Source: Panorpa germanica
Lineage: Eukaryota > Arthropoda > Insecta > Mecoptera > Panorpidae
DNA length: 64,000 bases
NCBI GenBank assembly: GCA_963678705.1
Contig: OY783206.1
Location: 17,805,807 to 17,869,806, forward strand
Direction: 5' to 3'
The notes under the pieces were generated by a model, which saw only the letters and a list, made by a program, of their open reading frames with translations, ran no database searches and was not told the DNA's origin. How positions within the stretch are numbered: position 1 is the stretch's first letter; each line of letters opens with the position of its first letter. This document shows, piece after piece, positions 10,236-21,977 of the stretch. The translations under genes and the position numbers were made by a program.

Positions 10236-11500
10236 ATGTCTAATTTAGAATTGATGGGCATACAACCCTTTTTGCCAGAAAATTATAAATCAAATTGTGG
10301 AAAAGAATGGAAAAGGTGGAAGAGAGCATTTCAACACTATATTGATGCGGCTGGAGTAACTGATTATACACGTATAAAGAATATTTTTTTGCACTGTGCA
10401 GGAATGGAAGTGCAAGACGTTTATTATTCTCTGCTAGATGAAAAATTAGAACCATCGCAATTATCAGGTACAGCTACAACGCATGAAAAAACTGCTTTTG
10501 AGGAAAATAAACCAAGATTGAGATATGAAATAATGTTATTAGCTCTAGATAAACATTATTTAGGTCAGTCTAATACCACATATGAAAGACACGTTTTTAG
10601 AAAAATGGAACAAAATCCTGATGAAACATTAGAACAGTATATTGCTAGATTAAGAATCCAGGCTAAGTTATGTGAATTTGGTGACAATTTAGATGATCAG
10701 TTGGTAGATCAAATAATAACAGGTTGTCAATCAGTCGAGCTAAGAAGAAAGTTACTTCAAAAAGGTAAAGTGAAATTAGATGAAGTAAACCAAATTGGTA
10801 AAACATTAGAAAATTTAGACTTGACAATGGCACATTTTGCAAAAGAGTCAGGACCATCGCATATAAACCGGTTAAAAAACAATTATTCAAAAGAAAAAGA
10901 TAAAGTTGGGTCAGGCGTAGGTAGACATAAGACAAACAGATGGGAGTCAAAAAGTAAAAGCTGCTATCGATGTGGTAGAGTGGGACGTTTTGGTAGAGAC
11001 CCTCAATGCACTGCAAAGGGAGCCAAATGTGTAAACTGTGAAAAAATTGGACATTTTGCTAAAGTTTGTAGAACTAAAGGAGTAAAATGGGTACAGAATG
11101 AAGCCTACGAAATGGAAAATGAAAATGAAACAGAGAGTGATGAAAATTTATTCAAAATAAGAGGAATTTCGCAATATAAAAGTAAAGATGATAAATTAAA
11201 TGTTTCAGTAGGAGGAATAGAAATAAAAATGTTGCTCGACTCAGGGAGTAGTTGCTGTGTAATTGATCAAAGGACATGGAAAAAGTTGAAGCAACAAGGA
11301 GTACAAATAAGAAATAAAACAACACAAGTTGAAAAGAAGTTGTATGCATACGGATCAAAGAAGCCACTGGAAATTTTAGGTAAAGTTGAAACTGATATAA
11401 CTGTAGGAAATAGAGTCGTAACAACAGAAATATATGTAACAAAAGAACTAGGAGAAGCAATTCTAGGAAAAGAAACAGCAAAAGAATTAGGTGTTTTGAA
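10236..11500 (+). CDS. gag-pro: Gag, nucleocapsid and protease region of the Mag-like element
   Basis: The frame begins MSNLELMGIQPFLPENYKSN. An alpha-helical Gag region runs to about residue 200. Two CCHC-type knuckles follow (CYRCGRVGRFGRDPQC and CVNCEKIGHFAKVC, residues about 243-282), then a retropepsin with LLDSGSSCCVID near residue 332. The knuckle pair with a long first spacing is typical of Mag/SURL elements. Products would assemble particles, bind RNA and process the polyprotein. The region belongs to the element at 9,973-14,508. Confidence 0.85.
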
Positions 11501-11589
11501 AATTGGATTAAATATAAACAGAATCGAATCAGACAAAAAGATGCAAAAGGCAAAAGGAATAAAAATAAAACTACCCATAAACAAAGAGG

Positions 11590-14246
11590 TTCAGCCATGT
11601 TATACACCATATAGGAGACCACCACTGTCGCTGAGAAAAAAGGTAGAAATGAAACTGGATGAAATGGAGAAAACTAATATAATTGAAGTAGTTACAGGAG
11701 TTCAAAGTTGAAATTCAGCAATTGTACCGGTTCCAAAACCAGATGGCACAGTCAGAATTTGTATAGATCTAAGACAAGTAAATAAAGCGATAAAAATTGA
11801 AAAGCATCCGATACCTATACTAGAAGATTTTTTGGGAGAAATAGGAAACAGTAAATGGTTCACAGTAATTGATCTTAAAAATGGATTTTATCATTTAGAA
11901 TTAGATGATGAAAGTAAATATATAACAGCTTTTATGGGACCTAAACATACCTATGTTTTTAAAAGATTAGTAATGGGAATGAATTGTTCACCGGAAATAT
12001 TTCAGAGAACAATAGAAAAAATATTAAGTGATGGAAAATGTGAAAACTATTGTTGCTATATAGATGATTGTCTGATACATGCGTCTACAAAAGAAGAGCT
12101 GATGAAGCATGAAAGAAAAATATTTAAAGTATTGGAAGAAGCAGGTTTAGAATTAAATACAAAGAAATGCCAATTTGATAAACAACAAGTTAAGTTCTTG
12201 GGATATTTAATAACAAAAGATGGAGTTAAACCTTCAGAAGATAAGGTAATTGCAGTAAAAGAATTTAGAACGCCAACAAACAAAAATGAAGTGAAAAGTT
12301 TTTTAGGTTTAGTTAATTTTGTGGGAAGATACATACCGCATTTGTCTACAATTTCAGAACCTTTAAGAAAATTGACTTTAAATAATGCAAAGTTTGTTTG
12401 GGGAACAAAAGAACAAGAAAGTTTAGATAAAATCAAAGAAATAATAAGTGATGAGAAAATACTCGGGTATTACAAGTCAGATGTTCCAACACAAATTATT
12501 TCAGATGCGAGTCCAGTTGGTTTAGGAGCTGTCTTAATTCAAGAAGGTAAAGTCATATGTTTTGCCAGTAAGAGTCTTTCGGAAAGAGAAAAGCGATACT
12601 CACAGTTAGAAAAAGAAGCTTTAGGATTGGTATGGGCTGTGGAGAGGTTCCACACATACATTTATGGAAGAGCTTTTAAGCTATTAACGGATAATAAACC
12701 ACTAGAATTCATATTAAAACAAGATAAACCAATTCCAAGAATACAAAGATGGTTATTAAGATTACAATCTTATGCTTATGAAGCAGAACATATTCCAGGA
12801 AAAGAAAATATTGCAGATCCACTATCAAGACTTTTGAAGATTCAGAAAAATGTAACTGAAGTTTTTAAAGGAAGTGATGAATACATTAGAATGATTATAG
12901 ACCATAATATACCAAAAGCATTGACAATTAAAGAAATTTTGCAATCTATTGAAACGGATGAAGAACTAATAAAAGTCAGAGAATGCCTCACAGAAGGAAA
13001 CATGCAAGATTGTCCAGAGACATTTAAGAAAATACAAAATGAATTAAGTGAGAGCTATGGAATTATTTTACGAAATGACAGAATAATAATACCAAATCAA
13101 TTAAGAATGAGAACACTTGAACTAGCTCATGAAGGGCATCCAGGCATTGTACAAATGAAAAAGAAACTTAGAGGAAAAGATTATTGGCCAAATATGGATC
13201 AAGAGGTAGAAGAGAGAGTAAGACGATGTGCAAGTTGTCAAATTGTTCAAGACTCATCAATACCAGAACCAATGATACGAAGAAAGCTACCTGTAGGACC
13301 TTGGGAAGAAATTTCTGTAGATTTTAAGGGACCAGTTAAAACAGGAGAACATCTAATGGTCGTATATGATTACTACAGTAGATTTATTGAAGTAGCAGTT
13401 ATGAAAAGAATTACAGCAGAAAAGACAATTGAAAAACTAAATAAATTATTTGGAAGGTATGGACTACCAAAATCAGTAACGGTGGATCAAGGAAGACAGT
13501 TTCAATATAAAGAATTTAAACAATTTTGTAATTTAAATGATGTTAATATAAAATTCACCACTCCCTATTGGCCTAGAGCAAATGGTGGTGTGGAGCGTCA
13601 AAATAGAAGCATCCAGAAAATTCTTGACATTTCTTTTACACAATGTTTAAACTGGAGAAAAGAATTGGAAACATATCTTTTCCATTATAGAAACACACCT
13701 CACACTATAACCGGAGTTCCACCCGCTGAATTGTTTTTTTTAAGGAAAATAAGAACAAAGATTCCAGAAATAAAGAAAAAATCCAAAGGTTGGACAAAAG
13801 AAGAAGTAAGGAAACGAGACGGTAAAATAAAACAGAAAGGAAAAGAATATCAAGATAAAAGAAGAAGAGCAAAATATTCTAACATACAGAAAGACGACTG
13901 GGTATGGAGAAAGAAAGAGAAAGAAAGAGGCTATTACACAAAGCCAGAAAAAGTAATAGAAAGAAAAGGAAGCCAAATTACAACAAAAAATCATGAAGGT
14001 GTCATAAAATCAAGAAATGCTTCACATTTCGAAACATATATGGAGCCATATACATATACCGACCAGGTCTCTCAATCAAGTGGTCTGGTTACACTATCAA
14101 CAGCTGCTACAAACAAGGCATGTGACATCGAGCAAGGAGTGCAGAGGCAATTGGAAAGATCGCCCCCAAGCCCTTTCACTATACCTAGGAGGTCAAAACG
14201 AGAGAAAAAAGTACCAGCGAAGTTTCAAGATTTTATAAGATATTAG
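11590..14246 (+). CDS. pol: Reverse transcriptase, RNase H and integrase region of the Mag-like element
   Basis: Reverse transcriptase motifs are visible: FTVIDLKNGFYHLEL (around 11,860) and the catalytic CYIDDCLIHA (around 12,050). RNase H follows with IISDASPVGLGAVL (around 12,500), and then integrase with an HHCC finger (HEGHPGIV to CASCQ, about 13,125-13,240) and the core starting ISVDFKGPV (around 13,310). The basic C-terminal tail is rich in Lys and Arg and ends KFQDFIRY. Domain order is the Ty3/gypsy order. The element as a whole has about one break. Confidence 0.85.
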
Positions 14247-14372
14247 TGTTTTTTAAAAAAAAAAAAAGAGAATATGCTCATTATGTTAATTGAAGTTTAA
14301 AATTAATGTTATATTGTTTAAGAAATTTTGTATATCGAAAAATTGTATTTAAAAAAAAAAATAGGGGAAAGA

Positions 14373-14508
14373 TGTAGTGTCTGTGAATGACATACTTTGA
14401 TATGTCATACATCATACATATATATTATGTATACTTTGATTAATTTATGTAAAACAAATGATAACAATATAGAAGTGATACAATAAACTAATATTCAAAT
14501 ATGCTACA
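14373..14508 (+). repeat. Right LTR (136 bp)
   Basis: A near-identical copy of 9,973-10,106, preceded by the purine-rich run AATAGGGGAAAGA and followed by CATAT. Confidence 0.9.
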
Positions 14509-14534
14509 CATATAAACAAGTCAGATACACCTGG

Positions 14535-14591
14535 AATATTATATATTAAGTAGTGCTCCGCTCCGTCGCAAAGCGATGTATATATAATATT
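14535..14591. repeat. Perfect 12 bp stem with a GC-richer loop
   Basis: AATATTATATAT at 14,535-14,546 pairs with ATATATAATATT at 14,580-14,591. The 33-base loop holds GTGCTCCGCTCCGTCGC. It lies just outside the Mag-like element, so it predates the insertion. AT palindromes are common here; the GC-rich loop is what stands out. Confidence 0.4.
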
Positions 14592-15987
14592 TGTGTTTTA
14601 ATATAAGTTATTTTCTAAATTCAACTTAATGCGAAATATTTTTATAGTAATTTTTTTTGAAATATATATTTTTTAAAACTTATGTTCCTTGATTTTGTTC
14701 TAATCCTATCATTTTCCCTAATTAAGCACTGTATTGAACAATGTATCCCTATATCGCTCCTTCTCTAAGCATCGTCGATCTTTCGACTACCAACGGCTAC
14801 AAAACATTACCACGGCACTGACCTACTCAACAAATAACTGGCGTTAAAATGCATTCGTCAATGACGTCATACAAATATGGCCGACCTTTTCTAGCGCTTA
14901 AACAACAATTCAAATTAACATCAATTTCTTTCAACAATTGAAAAATCGACCACTAAAAAATGAGGTCCAAGCCCATTACTGTAATCCAAGATACAAATCA
15001 ATATGAATTCACCGCCGCGGATCCGAACCAAAAAAAACTTCAGTATAAAAGCCCTACTCAAAAATAGAATAGATTTACACCTTTTCTGTATTAAAGTAGC
15101 ATAATATAAAACATTAACTAGTTTCAAATATAAATAACAAATTACGGAAAAACCACCTTGGAGAAATTAAAATGTTGATAGAAAAATTAATTATACACAA
15201 TTACAAATATATTTTACGCAATATAAGTAAATTTCCGTAATAAAATAGACGTATAAAGTAAAGTAAAAATGTTTTCAAATTAAGAAGAAAGTATTTCAAA
15301 TATTCTTGCAATAATTATAAAGATTTCGTCAAATAACCGTAATACCGAACTGTTGTACCCCATCAAACATACCATAACGTCAAGGTATGGATTAAAAATC
15401 AAAACAAAAAACTAATAGGTTAAGGCAAGAAACTCATTAGACATAAATTTAATGCATGGTATCTACATTAAATATGTGTTTTCCCCTGGATTAAGCAAAA
15501 TATATACAAAACAATCCCTTGGAGTTGAAAATATAATAGCAAAGTGAAAAACCAACAACAACAGTAAATAAGAAAATGTAAATTGTGAAGCATAATATAC
15601 ATATAAGGGAAGTCTTTATTTAAGCAGCAACAAAGGCAAAATCTTCGTAGAATCTTTGTGTTCAATATCTTCAAAAATCCGAAGAAACTTCTTCTTTCAG
15701 AAAAAGCATAACTCCATGCTTTTCTTTTGGTAAGTCAACTTTACAGATATAAGGCATAGCTCTTCATACCAAAAATATCGTGCAGATAGAGCGTTGTAGA
15801 CAAACACATTTAAAAAAATACAAAACGCTGCAAAAGTGTTTGGAGGCAATTTCCTGGTTAGTTCCTTTGCGAAGCTGCAATTAGAGATAGCAACAAATGC
15901 AACTCGCTGTTACAAAAAAAGTTCCAAAAACGACAAGTCCATGTACAGACTGTCAAAAATTTAAAGGAATTTTTTCTTTAAGAATAA
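14592..15987. other. AT-rich stretch with no gene seen
   Basis: Only short ORFs of 60-70 codons without recognisable sequence occur. One CRE-like AATGACGTCAT is present near 14,861. I see no repeat boundaries or RNA gene. Confidence 0.5.
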
Positions 15988-16145
15988 TTGTACATAGTTT
16001 AAGAGCATAGTTGACTGCTTGACTCATTCTGTAGATAGTTTAAGTGCATAACTACTTAACTGCTTTGCCCATTTTGTAGATGATTTAAGTGCATAACTAT
16101 TTGACTGCTTGGCCCATTTTGTAGATAGTTTAAGGGCGTAACTAC
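15988..16145 (+). repeat. 45 bp tandem repeat, about 3.5 copies
   Basis: GTAGATAGTTTAAGTGCATA starts at 16,031, with diverged copies at 16,076 and 16,121 and an older copy (GTACATAGTTTAAGAGCATA) at 15,990. The remainder of each unit reads like ACTGCTTGGCCCATTTT. Confidence 0.8.
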
Positions 16146-17133
16146 CCCCTATTAAAGAAAAACTATAGAACACTGCAAATTTTCATTGGCGGCGGGGTCA
16201 AAAACAAGAAATATCAAAAATAAAGATATGAAAGACTATTATCTAATACATATGTTCTATTTACAAACAAAATAGATCTCTTTGCCAAAAATTTGACAAA
16301 TTTAGGTTTGTGGGGAGTTATATGGGGGCACTAATGTTATAATATAAATACAGAGGTCAAATTTAGTATGCAGAGTATTTAAAAAAACATTTCATCATGT
16401 AGAGTATTAAATTAAAGCAAAATAGTTCTCTATACGTTAGATATTAAAATTACATCCAACTGGATTGATATTTGGTGCGTTTGTAGGCAGAGTGCTACGA
16501 AATCGGACGGGAGGGAGATGGGCAGAGGGGATATAGTCAATAACCCCAAATAACAAATAAAACAAAATTAAAACTATGTATGTGCATATTTTCCATAATT
16601 GCGAAAAAAAATAACCTTAGTAGCGGTGCGAGTTTGGGGAAGTGGGAGCTGGGACAGCTTTGCAATAGATAAGGGCTAGAATGATAAGAAAAGGAGGCGC
16701 TGGGGTTAGAGATGATTAGGAACGAGGCGCTTGGCACTATTAAAGCAGAAGTTAATTAGGTGTGCAAGGATATGAGTAAACATAAATTATAAAAATAATG
16801 TAATTCTAAGGATGAAATTTAGTATGAAATATGTAAAGTATTAATTTTGAAAATTAATTGTAAAGAGAGTGGTACGCAGAGGTCAGAAGGAGCGCTAGGA
16901 AAGTGCTCCAAGGACCGACGATGCTCAGAGAAGGAGTGATACAGGGCTGCTGAGCATGTGCCAACGTGCTGTAAGTGGGCGCTCTCTGGCGGAGGTACGA
17001 AGAAATTAAATTAAAACAGCCGGAGAGATAGAGACCTATAGACCCAAGAGGTGATGATAGGGGTTTAGAGGCGGGGCACTTGACATTGTTCAATAATGTG
17101 CTTAATTTGGGTAAATTATAGGATTAGAACTAT
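16146..17133. other. Unassigned DNA with a GC-richer block
   Basis: The stretch 16,860-17,085 is clearly less AT-rich than its surroundings and is open on the minus strand for 79 codons, but the product has no recognisable motif. It may be a fragment of an older repeat. No tRNA fold was recognised. Confidence 0.35.
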
Positions 17134-18232
17134 TTGGAATATTGCGAATTGCTTATGCAAAGGCGTGGCGACACCACAAATGCACATAGTGAAACTAATA
17201 TATTTTTGTTGGTACTATGCAAATCGAAATTAACAGGAGATGCAAATATAGTAACAAGCGGACGCGATATTAACTCCAGGGGAGAATTGCGAATAATTTT
17301 GTCTAATAGCTTCGGAGACCAACGATCTGTAACTACACTGTTGAGAGATTGTTTCACAAACAATTTCATAATAGATGCCAACACCTGAAGACAACTTTAT
17401 ATTTACGGTGCATAACGTACGAATCAATAGAAAATTTTAATATTTAAAGTAAACAATAGGATGAATTGATTCTGGAATCATTTTTAGTGGAACTAAACCT
17501 TTTACGTTGAAGAAGAAAACCAAGAACAAACCTTTTATGTTAAAGAAGAAAGCCAAGAATAAAATTTTCGCAGAAATACAAAAAATATATAACCCACGCA
17601 CCGGCATTATTACTAAATATTATTAGCACAGTTTCCAATACCAAATTATTAATAGATACAGGCTCTTCAAGAACTCTAATAAATCCAAAATTTAATTTAT
17701 AAAAATTACCCTGAATTAATTTATTATCAAAACAGCACACCAAACATCTACACACAATCAAGTAGCAGGCATACCATTATTCCCAATATTTCAAGAAAAG
17801 AAAAAATTTAAAATATATTTATTCCGATTCAGCAAAAAATAACACGGACTAATAGGTCTTGTTTTATTAAAAAAAACTAAATGCAACAATCGATATTCGA
17901 AACAGAATTTTAATAACCTAATGATTGTTGAATAATGAATGTGTGAGGAATCTAATGATTGTGTGTATAATGTCAACATCAAAATAGAACATTTAAATAA
18001 AAAAGAAAAAACATTAGAACGAAATAATAATAAACTAAAAAATCACCAGATTAAAGTGAATGACATCGTCTACATTAGAGAAGGAATTGTTTCAAAAGTA
18101 AGGAATAGATACGATGGCCCCTACACAGTAACACAAGTAAAAGAACATAACATAATTAAAATACAAGATGGTAATAACAAGTCAAAGGCAAGAAACATCC
18201 ACGTTAATGAAGAAATTAAAGTGTATAACTAA
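17134..18232 (+). mobile_element. Relic of an errantivirus-like Ty3/gypsy element
   Basis: Three collinear plus-strand pieces are recognisable. The first is Gag (SKLTGDANIVTSGRDIN and FGDQRSVTTLLRD, about 17,134-17,388). The second is a retropepsin core (LLIDTGSSRTLINP, around 17,645-17,690). The third is an integrase C-terminal region (VNDIVYIREG, RYDGPYTVTQV, 17,939-18,232). The order is that of a gypsy-type element, greatly shortened. It is broken, with several breaks and large losses; no LTRs were found, so it is probably old. Confidence 0.65.
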
Positions 18233-18300
18233 CAACTAACTGAAATCTTCTTTTATTAATCTCTTGAACACTCGATCAAGTAAATCGTTTAAAGGGACAC

Positions 18301-18400
18301 AACTGATGTAAGTTGTTATTATCTCCGCTAATATTGAATCGTATTAAGAAATAATGGATATTTGAGGTCTTGATAGCCAACTCCATTAATATATTATAAA
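18301..18400. repeat. Dispersed repeat, diverged copy 3
   Basis: It contains GAAATAATGGATATTTGAGG and TTGATAGCCAACT, which parallel GAATAATTGGACATTTGAGG and CTGGTAGCTAACT in the 7,950-8,100 copy. Divergence is higher than between copies 1 and 2. Confidence 0.4.
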
Positions 18401-18750
18401 CATAACTTACATAAAATACAAATTTTTAATTTTTTTAGTTACATTCATTTTTAACAATAGTTTAGCAAAGTATATTAATACAATATATGATTATAAATAC
18501 AGTCGGAAACAAAATCATATATTTTTATTATACTATGTAACAAATATATTTAAAATAAATTTTAATTTAAGATGTTTTAATTGCTAAAATATTTAAAAAA
18601 AAATGCATATTTACTAGCTACCTACATCCATGCAAGATTTGATAAAAAGTTTTGCAAAAATGCGCAACATTGGGCAAATGCACTGCAAAAAAATAATTTT
18701 TGATTTCAAAAATAAACGCACCAGATAATAAATTCGATACAAATGAATGT

Positions 18751-18804
18751 TTCTCTCTAACTAGAACCATGTACAATGGCAGACATATTTATAGTTAGAG
18801 AGAA
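18751..18804. repeat. Perfect 13 bp stem-loop
   Basis: TTCTCTCTAACTA (18,751-18,763) and TAGTTAGAGAGAA (18,792-18,804) are exact inverted repeats with a 28-base loop that itself holds CCAT...ATGG. It sits just left of the GGCCCA repeat cluster and could be the edge of the candidate transposon. Confidence 0.5.
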
Positions 18805-18846
18805 TACCTAGAGTTCGGCGACGACACATGCTTAAAACAAGCTATG

Positions 18847-19240
18847 CCATACAGGATCAAACCATCGGCCCAGTCTTGGTACAGGCCTGGTTCAGTACTG
18901 TAAAGATCTGGGCCAAGTATGCACACCAGTCTTGGCCCAGCTTTGGGAATAGCCTGGAATGATAATATCGTGCCAGGCTTGGTTGTCAAGATTGGGCCAA
19001 GCTAGATCGTCAAGGCTGGCCCCATACAGGATCAAACCATCGGCCCAGTCTTGGTACAGGCCTGGTTCAGTACTGTAAAGATCTGGGCCAAGTATGCACA
19101 CCAGTCTTGGCCCAGCTTTAAGAATAGCCTGGAATGATAACATCGTGCCAGGCTTGGTTGTCAAGATTGGGCTAAGCTAGATCGTCAAGGCTAGGCCAAG
19201 CTTGATCACCAATACTGGGCCAGATTTGTATACCAGTTTT
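18847..19240. repeat. 175 bp tandem duplication built of GGCCCA-cored sub-repeats
   Basis: The block starting CCATACAGGATCAAACCATC occurs at 18,847 and again at 19,022 with very few differences. Inside and after it are 24-26 bp units such as GTCAAGATTGGGCCAAGCTA. The core is nearly palindromic, so orientation relative to the right cluster is ambiguous. Confidence 0.8.
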
Positions 19241-19439
19241 GGATTAAAAAAATTTAATAAAAGCGTAAGCTAATTATAATTAGCGCATGCTTTAAGACAC
19301 AAATAATTACATCCATATACTTAAATTAAATTTATTTAATTATTTAAATTATGAGATAACATTCATATGACATTAATTTTCAAAACATACTAAGATTTAT
19401 ATTTTAGTCGACATCTTTGTTTATAATAATATACCCAAC

Positions 19440-19800
19440 ATCACAAATATCATTATTAATTGTACTGATAAGAACTAACAAGATCAAAATATATTTTTAA
19501 AGTAATGCTTATTTATTATAATAGATGTGATTAGTAATATTTAATCATTAATATTACTGTATCTAATAAAAAAACAGGTACACTGATACTTGCTTTTCAA
19601 TTAGCACTTTGTTATAGATATATATCACAAATATTATTACTGATCGTACTGATAAGAACTTAAAAACTAACAAGATCAAAATATATTTTTTAACGTTATG
19701 CACAGTTAGAATAATAGATGTAATTAATAATATTTAATTAATAAATATTACTATATCTAATAACAAGGCCGGTACACTCAGATTTACTTCTCAATCAACG
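19440..19800. repeat. Direct duplication of about 184 bp
   Basis: TATCACAAATATTATTACTG-like text followed by ACTGATAAGAACT, AACAAGATCAAAATATATTT and GGTACACTNA occurs from 19,440 and again from about 19,624. It lies directly downstream of the DUF4806-like gene, on its 3' side. Confidence 0.65.
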
Positions 19801-19813
19801 ATTTTTTCCCATA

Positions 19814-20811
19814 CTATAAGGTAAAAGGCCCAGTTTCTGATAGTATATCATTTTGTAGGACATCTTTTCCTCGCTGTGCTCGTCCACCGTCCCTGTCGCC
19901 TGCACCAGATAAAAATTTACTGACGATAGTCAATATTTTTATTTTATCCTTTGCATCATGATATTTTGCCTGGATAAATTCTGAAAAAAATGAAATCGCA
20001 ATTAGTAAATCACAATTACTTTTCAACTCGAATGTTGCAACTTACCTTTTATTAGTTTGTACGACTCAGTTTGATTGAAAGCTTTCTTACCAACTCCTTT
20101 CATTATTCTTCCACATCCACTGTACTCTAATTGCACATTTTTTTTCAGCAGCTTTGTCATTATCGCTGAAATATCATCTTCATATTTCGTGTGTCCAGCA
20201 GCTACCATCTTGAATATCTCTTTCTACAAATATACGTGTATAATTAATTAACAAGTTATCAATAATCAATAACTAATGATGAATAGTAAACGTAATGCGT
20301 ACCACGGCATCTTGTGTGTCTTCTTTTGTATTAAGATCCTCTTCAAACTTGAGAAAACCTTCAATACTGTCAAACGGTAAATCTTTACCTATTTCTTTCG
20401 AAGCTTGAGTTTTCTCTGGTAATTCCGCTTTGTATTCTACAGCTCGCAAAATCTTGTCGTACCTGTTCGATACCGTTAATAAAAGGCTTCGTTTCATTTT
20501 AATACATTCTCTTACCACGCATTTTTCAAGGAATTTTGCGAGACCATCATAGTCGGTTATCCCTAGAAATTGTACGATAACTATAATAGTTTTTCATTGC
20601 TATCACTGGAATCAAAATATTTATTATTACACACTGATGAACCACCTGGTTCTGGAATGTTATTAGAAACATTGTTTTTATTCACATCACTATTAATAGT
20701 TTGATCACTAACATTTGGTTGAGTAATGTTTGAGTTGGTTAGTTTATTTGAAACTTTGCTTGTTTTGTGTAACGCGCGCCACTTTTTCAATCGAAAATAC
20801 GAGTCAGACAT
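19814..20811 (-). CDS. DUF4806-like protein, four exons
   Basis: A minus-strand gene model has exons 20,811-20,631, 20,562-20,303, 20,223-20,046 and 19,980-19,814. The introns are 68, 79 and 65 bp, with donors GTAATA, GTACGC and GTAAGT and acceptors CTAG, TGTAG and TTTCAG. All phases agree, giving 261 residues. The N-terminus is MSDSYFRLKKWRALHKTS followed by an Asn/Ser-rich stretch. The DUF4806-like region (about residues 115-210) starts LPFDSIEGFLKFEEDL and continues through TKLLKKNVQLEYSGCGR and KAFNQTESYKLIK. The C-terminus has GAGDRDGGRAQR. The family is common in insect genomes and often sits in repeats; its activity is unknown. Exon 1's donor is the least certain part; a frame change instead of an intron is the alternative. 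Confidence 0.65.
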
Positions 20812-20928
20812 AGTTATAATATTAATAATAAAACATTTAAATCATACGTAATATATTAAATGACTAATATTAAATGTACAATAACAAATAAATAGAGAAC
20901 ATTTGACTGCTTCCACATAGACACTTGT

Positions 20929-21009
20929 ATATAATATATATAATATATTAATTATTAAATAATATATATAATATATTAATTATATTAATTATTTTATAAT
21001 ATTTAATAT
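20929..21009. repeat. AT dinucleotide-like palindromic run
   Basis: Repeated TATATAATATATTAATTA units lie 5' of the DUF4806-like gene. This is probably low complexity and can form hairpins. Confidence 0.6.
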
Positions 21010-21507
21010 TATTTTGTTAATGCTAAAATGCTTAAGCGCGTGTTGACTGCTTGACGATTCAATTAATAATGTCTGTTTTAAGTCCGAACGTAATGTCGGC
21101 ATAGCAGATGGTCATAACACAAAAGGCAGTTAGCCTTGAACCAGGCTTGCAGATGAGCTACAAAGCAAACCGCCTATGTGTGTCACAGATGTCTGTAGTC
21201 GTGTATTAGGGGGTGTATTGGAGTTCTTTAGCACTTATATAATTTATCATGAGAGCACACTTTAACTTTAATTTTTATCGATACACTACTGGTATTAAAG
21301 GGACTTTAGCATTTATTATATATCTGAGTTCTGGTGGGCGTGAATTTAAATTTAGTTCTATCGTATTGGTATCGGTATCGGTGTCCATGATTCACTTAAA
21401 TACAAACATAAACTGCATGCAAAACATAGTGATGTCGCCGATAGATTTCATTTGAAGCGTATTGCAGCGTAACAACAAGCGATCTTAGGTATCCCCTCCA
21501 GTCTGAG

Positions 21508-21745
21508 GCGGCTGTTTGCATTTACAAAGGTTCGTATAGGATATCGTTGTAGTAGTGGTAACGCTTGGATAAAATTCGCCTTTATACGGTTCTAATGTGC
21601 GAGGTAGTGCCGCCCGTATTCGGACGGCTTTGTAGCGTGCAGTCTGAGAGCTCCAGAGAGATCTCATTACATTTACATGGATCGGATAGGTAAAGCGTAG
21701 TAGCCCGTATACGTCCGGCAGAAATTCGCTTAAATACGGTGCCAT
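21508..21745. repeat. Two diverged copies of a GC-richer unit, about 157 bp apart
   Basis: TTGCATTTACAAAGGTTCG...AAATTCGCCTTTATACGG near 21,508-21,590 parallels TTACATTTACATGGATCGG...AAATTCGCTTAAATACGG near 21,667-21,740. The ORFs across it in two minus frames are not accepted as genes. The rest of 20,812-21,507 holds nothing that I recognise. Confidence 0.5.
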
Positions 21746-21977
21746 ACTGATACAGGCCTAAGATATAACTATTGCATGCGTTTATGAACACCCTCTGTTG
21801 GTATAAATTCCTAGTTTAATGACTTCCTCTATTGGCGTTAATTCAAATATTATCAATGCTATGAAGCATTTGTTTACAACAAGATTATGAAATATTAATA
21901 AAAATTATTTTTAGAACAATTTTTTATTTATTGTGAGTAAATTTCTGTTTATGAATGAGCTTAATTACATAGTGTTA

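Larger units (their letters stand above)
9973..14508 (+). mobile_element. Ty3/gypsy LTR retrotransposon, Mag-like
   Basis: A 4,536 bp element with LTRs at 9,973-10,106 and 14,373-14,508, a primer-binding site, a gag-protease region, a reverse transcriptase-RNase H-integrase region and a purine-rich tract before the right LTR. The CATAT duplication flanks it. The two zinc knuckles, very short LTRs and pol order fit the Mag/SURL branch of Ty3/gypsy; no envelope gene is seen. The LTRs differ by two substitutions and one 2 bp indel, so the insertion is young. It looks nearly whole, with about one break. Confidence 0.9.

Noticed and set aside
11152-11625. Long minus-strand ORFs in the Mag-like element
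   Set aside because: Leu/Phe-rich shadows of the purine-rich gag-pol strand.
16854-17093. 79-codon minus-strand ORF in a GC-richer block
   Set aside because: No motif or homology visible; openness is explained by higher GC.
17130-17427. Minus-strand ORFs of 84 and 65 codons
   Set aside because: Antisense to the recognisable Gag piece of the errantivirus-like relic.
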